This document shows positions 45,917-54,409 of a stretch of DNA of 64,000 nucleotides, piece after piece. Source of the DNA: an uncultured Clostridia bacterium (lineage in GTDB: Bacteria; Bacillota_A; Clostridia; Christensenellales; Aristaeellaceae); NCBI GenBank assembly GCA_946613955.1, contig CAMOGC010000001.1, positions 1 to 64,000 on the forward strand, read 5' to 3'. How positions within the stretch are numbered: the stretch's first letter is position 1; each line of letters begins with the position of its first letter. A model generated the notes under the pieces. The model worked only from the letters and a program-made list of their open reading frames with translations. It did not search any database and was not told where the DNA came from. A program made the position numbers and the translations under genes.

Positions 45917-46755
45917 GCGGACACAAAAAAGTGCTGCAGGCGGCGCTGGGAGTCATGCTGGCCGCTGGAGCCGCGCTGCTTTTCAGCAACAGCTTCTTTC
46001 CGGAAACCGGGGATGCCCTGGCATTTTTTGGCGGACTCCGGTTCTCTGTGATCGGCGCCGGTGCCGGCCTGAGCCTTCTGGTGCTCCTGCTCTTCGCGGG
46101 CGGGTGGATCGGAAGCCGGGGAAGACGCGACCCCGCGGGACAAAGCTTCCGGCGAACACTGGATGGCTTGGGGTTTGGCCTGCTGCCCGCGACTGGCTTT
46201 TGGAAGGTTTTTGAGCAAATGACGCCCCTGGGAGAGGGAAAGCTTCTTCCCCGGGGCTGGCCGGCGATCGGCGGACTGACCGGAGAGGGAAGGTTTTTGC
46301 CCTGCCGGACAGAGGCAGTGCTTGCGATCCTGCTTTTTGCGGCGGTTCTGGTCTGGCTGGGGATCCGGAAGGAAACGCTGCCGGACATGGGGGATCTGAT
46401 GGGAACCTCCGCGGTGCTGTGGGGAGCGGTCAGACAGGTCACAGAGGGCTTTCGAGCAAACCCTGTCGCCCTTTCCGGAGATGAACCGCTTTTCATCTGG
46501 CTGGCGCCTCTGTCCATGGCGGCCGTGGCGATCGCGTGGACCCTTCGGGCAGCCAAGCGGCCAGAAAACCGGACGACCGTCTGGGTTTGTCCGATTCTCT
46601 TTCTTTCCGCCGCGGCCCTGCTCATGCTGATCCGAAAGGGGGTTCTTCCGCTGAGAAATGAGGCGGCGGAGCTGTTTGTGATGTCCCTGGCCGCAGGGAC
46701 GGAAGCCCTGGCGGTGCTGCTGCTGGGAAGGGCTGGCAGGAAAAGAAACACATAA
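45913..46755 (+). CDS. Membrane protein of unknown function
   Basis: 280 residues with about seven or eight hydrophobic helices (first at about 9-27). I recognise no family. There are loop motifs LDGLGFGLLPATGFW and MGDLMGTSAVLWG. The ATGA overlap with the GT2-GtrA gene (45913-45916) ties it to that operon, of which it is the last member. Confidence 0.7.
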   Translation: MSGHKKVLQAALGVMLAAGAALLFSNSFFPETGDALAFFGGLRFSVIGAGAGLSLLVLLLFAGGWIGSRGRRDPAGQSFRRTLDGLGFGLLPATGFWKVFEQMTPLGEGKLLPRGWPAIGGLTGEGRFLPCRTEAVLAILLFAAVLVWLGIRKETLPDMGDLMGTSAVLWGAVRQVTEGFRANPVALSGDEPLFIWLAPLSMAAVAIAWTLRAAKRPENRTTVWVCPILFLSAAALLMLIRKGVLPLRNEAAELFVMSLAAGTEALAVLLLGRAGRKRNT

Positions 46756-46776
46756 AAAAACCCCCGGAGGGGCTTT
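46754..46776 (-). terminator. Weak terminator for the GNAT gene
   Basis: The minus strand reads CCCC-TCC-GGGG with a G-G mismatch and an outer AAA/TTT, then seven T. The stem is short, so I hold it only tentatively. Confidence 0.4.
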
Positions 46777-46796
46777 GGGATGGCTTTCGTGCTTCG

Positions 46797-47258
46797 TCAG
46801 ATTTCCGCGGGGGCGCTTCGGTTGGGGCATTCGGCCTTCCGACAGCTTTTGCAGGCGTCCAATTGGATCCGGTCTCCGGGCAGAACCATTTCTACATCCT
46901 CTTCCCCGCGATGGGCCTCCTGAAAGCCCAGGCGGGCAAAGAAACCGGAAACCGATTCCGGACAGCGCAGCCGGATCTCCCGCGCGAAATGGCTCTGGGC
47001 CTTAAAAAGCAGGAGACGCAGCACCAGATCGCCCAGACGACGGCCCCGCTTTTCGGATAGCACGCCGAGATCGCCCAGCCAGAAGCTTCCGTCCTTCCAC
47101 CAAAGCCGCCCCGCGGCGGCCGGAACACCATCCTCATAAACGATCACGTTTTGACTTTCCGCGTCCAGACTGTCCTCCCCGCGGCCAAAGACCGCCCGAC
47201 GGACGGACAGCGGCTCGGCCAGATCCGTCCCCTGGGGAAACCACTTGCCCTGAATCAT
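46797..47258 (-). CDS. GNAT-family N-acetyltransferase with cysteine-rich tail
   Basis: 153 residues. The acetyl-CoA region is recognisable (LGDLGVLSEKRGRRLGDLVLRLLL) and the C-terminal strand reads FFARLGFQEA. After the domain comes a tail with C136, C139 and C144 (CKSCRKAEC), a possible metal site not usual for GNAT enzymes. ATG 47258 has GAGGTG at 7 nt. It is divergent from the DUF896 gene (34 bp apart). The acceptor is unknown. Confidence 0.82.
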   Translation of the reverse strand: MIQGKWFPQGTDLAEPLSVRRAVFGRGEDSLDAESQNVIVYEDGVPAAAGRLWWKDGSFWLGDLGVLSEKRGRRLGDLVLRLLLFKAQSHFAREIRLRCPESVSGFFARLGFQEAHRGEEDVEMVLPGDRIQLDACKSCRKAECPNRSAPAEI

Positions 47259-47291
47259 ATTCAATCACCTCATAAGCAGAAGGAGTATCAC

Positions 47292-47507
47292 ATGGAAAAG
47301 GAAAAAATCAACCGCATCAACGAGCTGGCCAGAAAGAAAAAGGAAGGAAGCATCACGCAGGAGGAGCAGGAGGAACACGAGGCCCTCCGAAAGGAATACA
47401 TTACGGGCTTTCGGGAAAACCTGCGCCAGATTTTGGACAACACGGTGATCCAGCATCCCGACGGCTCGCGCACGAAGCTGCGGCGGAAAGAACCAGCGGA
47501 ATCATAG
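47292..47507 (+). CDS. DUF896 (YnzC-like) protein
   Basis: 71 residues: INRINELARKKKEGSIT, QEEQEEHEALRKEYI and the ending DGSRTKLRR are typical of DUF896 proteins, small helical proteins found across Bacillota (YnzC is tied to the SOS region in Bacillus). Function is unknown. The ATG has AAGGAG at 6 nt. Confidence 0.9.
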   Translation: MEKEKINRINELARKKKEGSITQEEQEEHEALRKEYITGFRENLRQILDNTVIQHPDGSRTKLRRKEPAES

Positions 47508-47522
47508 AACGGAAAGCCACGC

Positions 47523-47551
47523 TTGTCAAGAGCGGGGGAAGCGGATATAAT
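47523..47551 (+). promoter_or_regulatory. Promoter for the DUF1292 gene and following genes
   Basis: -35 TTGTCA (47523-47528), 17-nt spacer, consensus -10 TATAAT (47546-47551). Confidence 0.75.
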
Positions 47552-47582
47552 AACCCGGAGATTTTGAAAGGAGACGAAGACC

Positions 47583-47918
47583 ATGAGCGAAAACAACAGG
47601 AATCCCCTGAACAGCGAAAACGATGAAATGGAAGATGATCTGATCGTTTTCGAAACCGAGGACGGCCAGGAGGTCACCTTCCTCGTGGAGGATTATTTCT
47701 TTTACAACGGAGATGAGTACGCGGTTCTGAGCGAGTACGACACCGAAAAGGACGAGATCGTGGACAACGGCAATATCGTCTGCAGGATTGAGACCAGCCC
47801 CGATGAGAACGGCGAGGAAGGCGAGGAGTTCATCCCTGTGGAGGATGAGGAGCTGGCTGAAAAGCTGATTGAAATCGCCAATGCCCAGCTGGAAGATGAC
47901 GGCCGGACGGAAGAATAA
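47583..47918 (+). CDS. DUF1292 (YrzB-like) acidic protein
   Basis: 111 residues, strongly acidic. The DUF1292 core is ETEDGQEVTFLVEDYFFYNG followed by EYAVL, and the C-terminal half is Glu-rich. In many Bacillota this gene follows alaS-yrzL-yrrK, which is not the case here. Function is unknown. Start set by an AAAGGAG site. It is 19 bp upstream of the phosphodiester glycosidase gene. Confidence 0.88.
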   Translation: MSENNRNPLNSENDEMEDDLIVFETEDGQEVTFLVEDYFFYNGDEYAVLSEYDTEKDEIVDNGNIVCRIETSPDENGEEGEEFIPVEDEELAEKLIEIANAQLEDDGRTEE

Positions 47919-47937
47919 CGAAACGAGGCGGGATAAA

Positions 47938-49047
47938 ATGAAACAGTCAGTCAGAATCATTCTTTGGGTATGCTGCGCGGCGCTGATCCTGGCCGCGCCA
48001 GTGCTTGTTTCTTCCCCGAGGATGCTGGATGAAGTGGCGGACAGGCTGCAGGAGGAGACGGAAGACCTGGGCCGGGAGGAAGAGACAGAAGAAATCGGCA
48101 GCGAGAGCATGCTGCTCCGGTTCCTCGTCCCCTCCGCCTGCGCGGAAAAAGAGGTCGTCGAGGAAGAACTGCTGGAGGATGAGGAGACCGAGAAGAAGAG
48201 CGGGGCTGCTTACGCGCTGCCCTGGGATTTTACAGTGCCGCCGGAAGCGAACCCGGCAGGCTTCGCGGCGGACAGCTACGAGGATGAGAGCATCCAGGTC
48301 CGGATGGAGCACAGGGAGGAAAACGGGGTGACCTGGCATATCGCATGGGTTACCGTTCAGAGCCCGACCCAGCTGCGAACCGCGGTGGCGAACCCGGAAA
48401 AGCCCAAAGGGAAAAAAACCTACCATGTTCAGGATATCGCGAAGCGGAATCACGCCGTGGTTGCCATCAACAGCGATTATATGAGCAATGACCCGGAAAA
48501 GACCACCTATGAAATCCGCCAGACGACGGAGATCCGCGCCAAAAGCAACCGTTACAAAGACGTGCTGATCATTAACGAAGAAGGGGATTTCCATTTTATC
48601 CTGGCGAACCCTGAAATGACTTCGAAAAAATACGCCGAGTGGATGAAGGAAGAGCTTGCTTCCTATACGGCGGAGCATCGGATCATCAACGCCTTTACCT
48701 TTGGCCCCGCGCTGGTGGTCAACGGCGAAAAGCAGCAGACCAGCGAGGAATACGGCTACAACACCAACCGGCCCGAGCCGCGTACCGCCATCGGCCAGAT
48801 GGGGCCCCTGAGCTATGTGATGGTCATCGCGGAGGGGCGCGGTGAATCCGCCGGCGTGACCCATCAGCAGCTGGCTGATTTCATGGCGGGGCTTGGATGC
48901 CAGCAGGCCTTCAACCTGGACGGCGGAAATTCCACAGAGCTGGTCTTCGGAGAGACGTTGTATAAGGGAGCCCCCAACGCCGCCCAGCGTTCTCAGAGCG
49001 ATATTATCTATTTCGCGACGGCGGTGCCGGAGGAGAACTGGAAATAA
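47938..49047 (+). CDS. Phosphodiester glycosidase (NAGPA/DUF2233) family membrane-anchored protein
   Basis: 369 residues: an N-terminal signal anchor (about 5-27), an acidic linker (about 28-95, Glu-rich), and a phosphodiester glycosidase domain (about 150-365) with INSDYM, PRTAIGQMGPLSYVMVIAEG and the signature FNLDGGNSTELVF. The family includes the enzyme that removes GlcNAc from phosphodiesters, and bacterial members act on exopolysaccharide or wall polymers. The domain should lie outside the membrane. ATG 47938 follows GAGGCGGG. It overlaps the next gene by 1 nt. Confidence 0.87.
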   Translation: MKQSVRIILWVCCAALILAAPVLVSSPRMLDEVADRLQEETEDLGREEETEEIGSESMLLRFLVPSACAEKEVVEEELLEDEETEKKSGAAYALPWDFTVPPEANPAGFAADSYEDESIQVRMEHREENGVTWHIAWVTVQSPTQLRTAVANPEKPKGKKTYHVQDIAKRNHAVVAINSDYMSNDPEKTTYEIRQTTEIRAKSNRYKDVLIINEEGDFHFILANPEMTSKKYAEWMKEELASYTAEHRIINAFTFGPALVVNGEKQQTSEEYGYNTNRPEPRTAIGQMGPLSYVMVIAEGRGESAGVTHQQLADFMAGLGCQQAFNLDGGNSTELVFGETLYKGAPNAAQRSQSDIIYFATAVPEENWK

Positions 49048-50000
49048 TGAAACTGTGGGACGAGGCGGAAAAGATTTCCCTGATGGGAATCGAGGTTTAC
49101 CGTTACGGCTTCTTTGTGGCCATGGGCATGCTGGCTTTCGCGCTTGTGATCGGCTTTCTCAGCTGGGCAAGAAGATGCGAGAAGGGGACGGCGCCGCTGC
49201 TGGTGTTGACCAGCTTTTTGCTGGGCGGGATTTGCTCCAGAGTGCTGTACTGCTCTCTCAGCTACTGGGATCATGGCTTCTGGACGCCGGTTTCCGAGTG
49301 GTTTCGGATTTCCGGCGGCGGCTGGAGCATGATGGGGCTGATCGGCGGCGTTTTACTGGCCGGGCTGATCAGCGCCAGGCTGACGCGGCAAAATACAGGT
49401 CTCCTGCTGGATCTGGCGGTTTGCGGCCTGCCCGCCTTTATGGCCCTGGAGCGGATCGGGGAGGGCTGCATTCCGGAATTTAACCTGAGCCGGGAGCTGG
49501 AAACGGGGCTGCTGGATCATTCCTTTCTCGCGGTCCGGGATGCCTACGGAACGGCGAATCTGGCCACATGGCGGCTTTGCGCGATCGTGATGTGTGTACT
49601 TTTTGCGATCATGATCATCGACATGATCCGAAGCCGCAGGGATGGCAATACGGCCATCGCCTTTCTGCTGCTTTACGGGGGAGCGGCGGTCATACTGGAA
49701 AGCCTGCGGTATGACTGGTTCATGAGCTGGAGCTTTGTGAAATTCCAGCAGATCCTCGCCGCGGTTCTGATCGAGGCCGGCATCATCGCCGCCGCGGTCC
49801 GCGCGGGAAGAGCCTGCCCCGGCGGACTGAAAACGGCCGGAATCCTCAGCGTCCCCATCGCCGCAGCGCTCGGCGTAGGCATCGAGTTTGCTCTGGATCG
49901 GACGATGATCAATAAGATATTGCTTTACGCGGCCTTTATCCTGGTGATCGCGGTGCCCATTGTGCTGGGTCTGATGATCCGGGCGAAAGACAAAACCTGA
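49047..50000 (+). CDS. Divergent prolipoprotein diacylglyceryl transferase (Lgt)-like membrane protein
   Basis: 317 residues with about seven or eight helices and overall Lgt layout (YGFFVAMGMLAF; GGGWSMMGLIGGVLLAG; ERIGEGCIPEFN). Key residues of true Lgt are changed: the GGxSFHGG loop lacks its histidine, and the R-x-GN-x-x-N-x-E signature has lost both asparagines (RIGEGCIPE). It is probably not a standard Lgt. It overlaps the glycosidase gene by 1 nt and ends at a strong terminator. Its real substrate is unknown. Confidence 0.72.
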   Translation: MKLWDEAEKISLMGIEVYRYGFFVAMGMLAFALVIGFLSWARRCEKGTAPLLVLTSFLLGGICSRVLYCSLSYWDHGFWTPVSEWFRISGGGWSMMGLIGGVLLAGLISARLTRQNTGLLLDLAVCGLPAFMALERIGEGCIPEFNLSRELETGLLDHSFLAVRDAYGTANLATWRLCAIVMCVLFAIMIIDMIRSRRDGNTAIAFLLLYGGAAVILESLRYDWFMSWSFVKFQQILAAVLIEAGIIAAAVRAGRACPGGLKTAGILSVPIAAALGVGIEFALDRTMINKILLYAAFILVIAVPIVLGLMIRAKDKT

Positions 50001-50007
50001 CAAGCAA

Positions 50008-50034
50008 CCCTTTCCTTCGCGGAAAGGGCTTTTT
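50008..50034 (+). terminator. Terminator after the Lgt-like gene
   Basis: CCCTTTCC (50008-50015) pairs with GGAAAGGG (50021-50028), followed by CTTTTT. Confidence 0.88.
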
Positions 50035-50078
50035 CACATAATCTTCACAGGTTCAGGGGCTTTCTGTTCAAAGAAGAC

Positions 50079-50087
50079 TGATAGAAT
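50079..50087 (+). promoter_or_regulatory. Extended -10 promoter for the adaptor/MacB operon
   Basis: TGATAGAAT is an extended -10 element about 40 nt before the start at 50127. The -35 region is poor. Confidence 0.45.
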
Positions 50088-50126
50088 CGTCCCGTGACGA
50101 CGATTCACGAGAGGAGCGTATTCCGG

Positions 50127-51152
50127 ATGAGCGAAACCAAGAACGGGGTCAGAAAGCCCCCCAAGAAAAAGAAACGTATTTTTCGAAAAATGATCCTCTT
50201 TCTGCTGGTTGTGCTGATTGTGGGCGGCATCGGTGTCTATACGTGGGCTAAACTGCGGGATCAGTACACCGTGACCTATGACGAATACACGGCCACCACG
50301 GGAACCATCTCCAATTCCCTGAGCTTTACCGGCTCCGTCGCCCTTCGGGACAGCGCCGCCTATACCGCGTCTTCGGACGCGACGGTTCGGAATGTATATG
50401 TTCACAACGGTGACGCGGTGAAGAAGGACGACCGGCTCGTTCGACTGAGCAACGGAACCACGGTAACGGCCGGGTTTAACGGAACGGTGAATATGGTCAG
50501 CGTTGAGGTCGGGGATGAGGTGTCCGCAGGGGACACGCTGATCGAGATCGCTGATTTCGAGCATATGGAGGTTTCCTTTCGGGTGGACGAATACGATATT
50601 TCGGACGTTCACGTAGGAGAAACGTGCTCTATTACCGCCACCGCCACCGAGAGAACCTTCGAATCCACGGTTTCAAAGATCAACTACATTTCCTCCTCTA
50701 CGGGAAATGTGGCCTATTACACAGCAACGGCGTATTTGGACATCGCGGACGGCGGCATCTATCCGGGCATGCAGGTAACGGTGACCATTCCCCAGGAAGA
50801 GGCCAAGGACGTTGTCATTCTGAAGGCGGACGCCCTGTCCTTTACCATGGAAAACCAGGCCTTCGTTTATAAAAAGACGGGCGAAGGGGATGAGCTCGAG
50901 GAAGTGACGGTGGAGGTCGGCGTCAGCAACGGCAATTACGTGGAAATCAAATCCGGGTTGGCCTCAGGCGAAACCGTCTACGCGGTCACGAAGGCGAAGG
51001 AGGATTCCCTGACCAATCTCTTCAGCAGCATGTTCAGCCAGCGTCAGTTCAACAACCGGCAGATGCCCGGCGGAGATCGCAACTGGAACCGGGACAGCAA
51101 TCAGGCGCCCAGCAGGAACAACAACGGCGGAAGCAACGGTGGTGGTCGATAA
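50127..51152 (+). CDS. Membrane-anchored HlyD/MacA-like efflux adaptor
   Basis: 341 residues: a basic N-terminus, one membrane helix (about 22-40), a lipoyl/hairpin region (ATVRNVYVHNGDAVKKDDRL, GFNGTVNMVSVEVGDEVSAG), a beta-barrel domain, and a low-complexity tail rich in Asn, Gly, Arg and Gln (about 305-341). ATG 50127 follows GAGGAG at 10 nt. It overlaps the ATPase gene by 1 nt. It should link the MacB-type permease to extracellular parts. Without a visible outer-membrane partner, its exact role is open. Confidence 0.85.
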   Translation: MSETKNGVRKPPKKKKRIFRKMILFLLVVLIVGGIGVYTWAKLRDQYTVTYDEYTATTGTISNSLSFTGSVALRDSAAYTASSDATVRNVYVHNGDAVKKDDRLVRLSNGTTVTAGFNGTVNMVSVEVGDEVSAGDTLIEIADFEHMEVSFRVDEYDISDVHVGETCSITATATERTFESTVSKINYISSSTGNVAYYTATAYLDIADGGIYPGMQVTVTIPQEEAKDVVILKADALSFTMENQAFVYKKTGEGDELEEVTVEVGVSNGNYVEIKSGLASGETVYAVTKAKEDSLTNLFSSMFSQRQFNNRQMPGGDRNWNRDSNQAPSRNNNGGSNGGGR

Positions 51153-51847
51153 TGGGCAGCACGTTTTTCCGGATGGAGAATATCAACAAATACTACCCCA
51201 TGGGTGACGAAGAGGTACACGTGCTCCACGACGTGAATCTGGAAATTCGGGAAGGGGAATACCTTTCCGTCCTTGGCCCCAGCGGCAGCGGAAAGAGCAC
51301 CCTGATGAACATTATCGGATGTCTCGATACGGCATCCTCCGGCACATACATTCTGCGGGACCGGCTGATTGAAGACCAGACAGAGAGCGAACTGGCGGAA
51401 ATCCGCTCCAGGGACGTGGGTTTCGTGTTTCAGAATTCCCAGCTGCTGCCTCGACTGGATGCGCTGAAAAACGTGGAACTTCCGCTGATTTATGCCGGAT
51501 ACAGCCAGCGGGAGCGAAACCGGCGGGCCAGGGAAATGCTGAAGAGGGTCGGACTTTCCGACCGAATGAGCCATTATCCCAACCAGCTCAGCGGCGGCCA
51601 GCAGCAGCGCGTCGCCATCGCCCGGGCGCTGGTTACCAATCCATCCATCCTTCTGGCCGATGAGCCCACCGGAGCGCTGGACCAGAAAACAGGCCGACAG
51701 ATTATGGGCCTGTTCCGGGAACTGAATGAGGAAGGCCGGACCATCATCATGATCACCCATGATATGAACATTGCAGCCAACGCCCGGAGGGTGGTCCATA
51801 TCATTGACGGCGTCCTGACGGAAGGAGGCGAAACCTCCGATGCGTAA
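51152..51847 (+). CDS. MacB-type ABC transporter ATPase
   Basis: 231 residues with Walker [10 protein letters not shown]-loop FVFQNSQLL, signature [15 protein letters not shown], Walker [13 protein letters not shown] and H-loop ITHD. Its termini overlap both neighbours (1 nt upstream, 8 nt downstream), so adaptor, ATPase and permease form one translational unit. Confidence 0.94.
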   Translation: MGSTFFRMENINKYYPMGDEEVHVLHDVNLEIREGEYLSVLGPSGSGKSTLMNIIGCLDTASSGTYILRDRLIEDQTESELAEIRSRDVGFVFQNSQLLPRLDALKNVELPLIYAGYSQRERNRRAREMLKRVGLSDRMSHYPNQLSGGQQQRVAIARALVTNPSILLADEPTGALDQKTGRQIMGLFRELNEEGRTIIMITHDMNIAANARRVVHIIDGVLTEGGETSDA

Positions 51848-53051
51848 CAGTTTCAGGGGAACCCTGGTAATGATCGGGGAATGCTTCCGGATGAGCCTGA
51901 GCAATATCCGCGGAGCGAAGGTTCGGTCCTTTCTGACGGTACTGGGCATCCTGATCGGCGTGATGGCGGTCATTACCCTGATTACCACGGTCAACGGCGT
52001 TACCGGCTCCATCTCCGACAGCTTCCAGAGCATGGGGGCGGGAACCCTGACGGTTTCCGTGACCGGCAGCGACCTGAAGGCGGGCATGAAAAAAGAGGAT
52101 CTGGACGAACTCGCCAAACTTCCGGAAGTGAAAGGCGTGGCTCCGACGGTGATCCTCTCCTCCCGTGTCAGCCGGGGCGGAAACTACGAGAGCAGAATTA
52201 CCGTCAGCGGCAAAAACGCCTATTATTTCCTCAGCAACCCGGATGTTGTGACGCGGGGGAGGGCGCTGAACTTTATCGATGAAAATAATATGAGCTTCGT
52301 CTGCCTGGTGGACAGCGAAATGATCGAGGATTTCTTTTACGGCGTTGACCCCATAGGAGAGCATCTGTATATCGACGGAATATCCTTCCTGGTGGTCGGG
52401 ACTTTCTCGGCCAGCAACGCTGAAAGTATCGCAACGCTGATCACCGGGACGCCGAATCTGCTGATCCCCTATACGACCGCGCTGAAGATGAGCAACGCCA
52501 ACGAGATCACCAACTTTACCGTCTACATGGCCGACGGCGTCACCAGCGAAAAGGCCTCCGCTGCGGTCGAGACGGCGATGGATGCCATGTTCTCCTACGA
52601 GGAGGACTGCTACACCATTACCACCATGGACGCCATTGAAGACACCATGGAGACCATGATGGGCATGATGGCGACGCTGCTGGCGGGTATTGCCTCCATC
52701 GCGCTGCTGGTCGGCGGAATCGGGATCATGAACATGATGCTGACAACGGTCACCGAGCGAACGATGGAAATCGGACTGAAGAAAGCGCTGGGCGCCATGC
52801 CGTGGCAGATTCAGCTGCAGTTTTTGATCGAAAGCTTCCTTCTGAGTGCCATCGGCGGATTGCTGGGGATCATCTTGGGCCTGGTGCTGAGTCTGATTCT
52901 GAGCAACGTGATCGGCACCACCTTCCGGGTCAGCATGGACGCGATCCTGCTGGGATTTGGCTTTTCCGCGGCCATCGGTATTATTTTCGGATGGGCCCCC
53001 GCGAGAAAGGCCAGCCGGCTGAACCCCATTGACGCCCTGCGATCCATGTAA
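51840..53051 (+). CDS. MacB/FtsX-type ABC transporter permease
   Basis: 403 residues: an N-terminal helix (about 32-52) in the MacB context ([21 protein letters not shown]), an extracytoplasmic MacB_PCD domain (about 60-265) and three C-terminal FtsX helices with the family end motif [15 protein letters not shown]. It is the four-helix MacB type, unlike the larger permease at 34055. It overlaps the ATPase gene by 8 nt. Confidence 0.93.
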   Translation: MRNSFRGTLVMIGECFRMSLSNIRGAKVRSFLTVLGILIGVMAVITLITTVNGVTGSISDSFQSMGAGTLTVSVTGSDLKAGMKKEDLDELAKLPEVKGVAPTVILSSRVSRGGNYESRITVSGKNAYYFLSNPDVVTRGRALNFIDENNMSFVCLVDSEMIEDFFYGVDPIGEHLYIDGISFLVVGTFSASNAESIATLITGTPNLLIPYTTALKMSNANEITNFTVYMADGVTSEKASAAVETAMDAMFSYEEDCYTITTMDAIEDTMETMMGMMATLLAGIASIALLVGGIGIMNMMLTTVTERTMEIGLKKALGAMPWQIQLQFLIESFLLSAIGGLLGIILGLVLSLILSNVIGTTFRVSMDAILLGFGFSAAIGIIFGWAPARKASRLNPIDALRSM

Positions 53052-53131
53052 GCAACGAAAAGAACCCGGAAACGCTCCCGGAAAGATGTATGCGTAAACG
53101 ACAGAAGAGACGAACAAGAGGAGGGAACCCC

Positions 53132-54220
53132 ATGAAAAGGAAGATGGCAGCTCTGATGATGATCCTGTGTCTGGCGGCTTCGGCCGCTGTGGCGGAAACG
53201 ATCTCCTTCAGCGGAACGGTGGAAGCCAGCGAAACGGTGGAGGTCTATTCTCCCATTGGCGGCATCGCGGAGGTGGTTCCGGTGAAAGCGGGGGACAGTG
53301 TGACCGCGGACAGCGTCATCGCCCGCATCAAAACCACCAAGGTCTACGCGCCGGAGGATGGCACCGTGACCTCGGTTTTCGGTCAGCCCGGCGACGACGC
53401 GGAAACAGTCGCCGCGGATTATGGCGCGGTCCTGTATCTGGAAGGGGAAACCGTATTTACCGTGACCGGCTCGAGCAGCAAGGCCTACGATGCAAAGGAT
53501 AATTACCTTGTTCATTCGGGGGAAACCCTTTATCTGACCAGCCGGAATCATACCAAAGACAAGGGCGTCGGTACCGTGACCGCCGTCACAGAGAGCGATT
53601 ACACGATCCGGGTTACCTCCGGCGACTTCTATGTCGGCGACAAAGTTTACATCTTCCGGACGGAGAACAACACGAACGCCAGCCGGATCGGGCAGGGCAC
53701 CATTGCCCGAGTGGCCCCCATCGCCGTGAGCGGAACCGGCACCATCGTGTCCTACGCCGTTCAGCCGGGGGACCAGGTCAAACGCGGGCAGCTGCTTTTC
53801 GAGACAGTCACCGGCGGTTATGACAATCTGAAGGCTACAGGAACCGAAATCAAGGCCGGAGTGGATGGTGTCATCAGCACGCTGAATGTGGAGCAGGGTG
53901 CCGCCGTAACCGAGGATACGGTCATTGCGGTCATTTATCCGAAAAACGCGGTGCGCGTTTCCGCCAACGTGGCGGAAGGGGATCTGAAGGACCTCCAGAT
54001 CGGCCAGAAGGTCAAGGTGGAGCTGGACTGGAACCAGGATCAGGGCATCAGCTACGAGGGAACCATCACGGATATTTCTTCCCTGGGGACCGTTGGGGAG
54101 GAGAACACCACCTATCCGGTTTACGTTTCTTTCCAGCCGGACGAATACACGCGGTACAATATGTCGGCGGAGGTATCCACCCTGGATGAGAATGCCGCCG
54201 CCCGTCAGGCCGGGGAATGA
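53132..54220 (+). CDS. Secreted HlyD-like adaptor, paralogue of the one at 32936
   Basis: 362 residues with a cleavable signal peptide (about 1-21, AAVAET) and no anchor. Two lipoyl-like half-motifs are visible (VYSPIGGIAEVVPVKAGDSV, VDGVISTLNVEQGAAV) and a C-terminal barrel. It shares an unusual central domain with the adaptor at 32936 (AYDAKDNYLVHSGETLYL versus AYNNTENRELHVGETLLI). It lies 80 bp after the permease, with no promoter in between, so one ABC pair appears to carry two different adaptors. ATG 53132 follows GAGGAGG. Confidence 0.82.
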   Translation: MKRKMAALMMILCLAASAAVAETISFSGTVEASETVEVYSPIGGIAEVVPVKAGDSVTADSVIARIKTTKVYAPEDGTVTSVFGQPGDDAETVAADYGAVLYLEGETVFTVTGSSSKAYDAKDNYLVHSGETLYLTSRNHTKDKGVGTVTAVTESDYTIRVTSGDFYVGDKVYIFRTENNTNASRIGQGTIARVAPIAVSGTGTIVSYAVQPGDQVKRGQLLFETVTGGYDNLKATGTEIKAGVDGVISTLNVEQGAAVTEDTVIAVIYPKNAVRVSANVAEGDLKDLQIGQKVKVELDWNQDQGISYEGTITDISSLGTVGEENTTYPVYVSFQPDEYTRYNMSAEVSTLDENAAARQAGE

Positions 54221-54246
54221 AGATTCAAAAAAGAACATATCCTTCA

Positions 54247-54284
54247 GGCACGGGGAGGAGCGGGCAACCGCTTCTCCCCGTGCC
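54247..54284. other. Large hairpin with GCAA loop
   Basis: A 17-bp stem (54247-54263 with 54268-54284, one G-T pair) is capped by a GCAA tetraloop. No T-run follows, so it is not a standard intrinsic terminator. It may stabilise the 3' end of the adaptor operon transcript. Confidence 0.7.
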
Positions 54285-54312
54285 AGGTTCGGACGGTTCA
54301 AAGAATTATTGC

Positions 54313-54340
54313 TTGACTTTGCCGGCCGCTTTTGTATACT
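54313..54340 (+). promoter_or_regulatory. Promoter for the small exported protein
   Basis: -35 TTGACT (54313-54318), 16-nt spacer, -10 TATACT (54335-54340). Confidence 0.75.
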
Positions 54341-54409
54341 TGAAGGCGAAACAAAGACAGACGGCGGGAGAAGACGGTTTCTTTCCGCCGGCGAAAGCGG
54401 GGATGCCGG

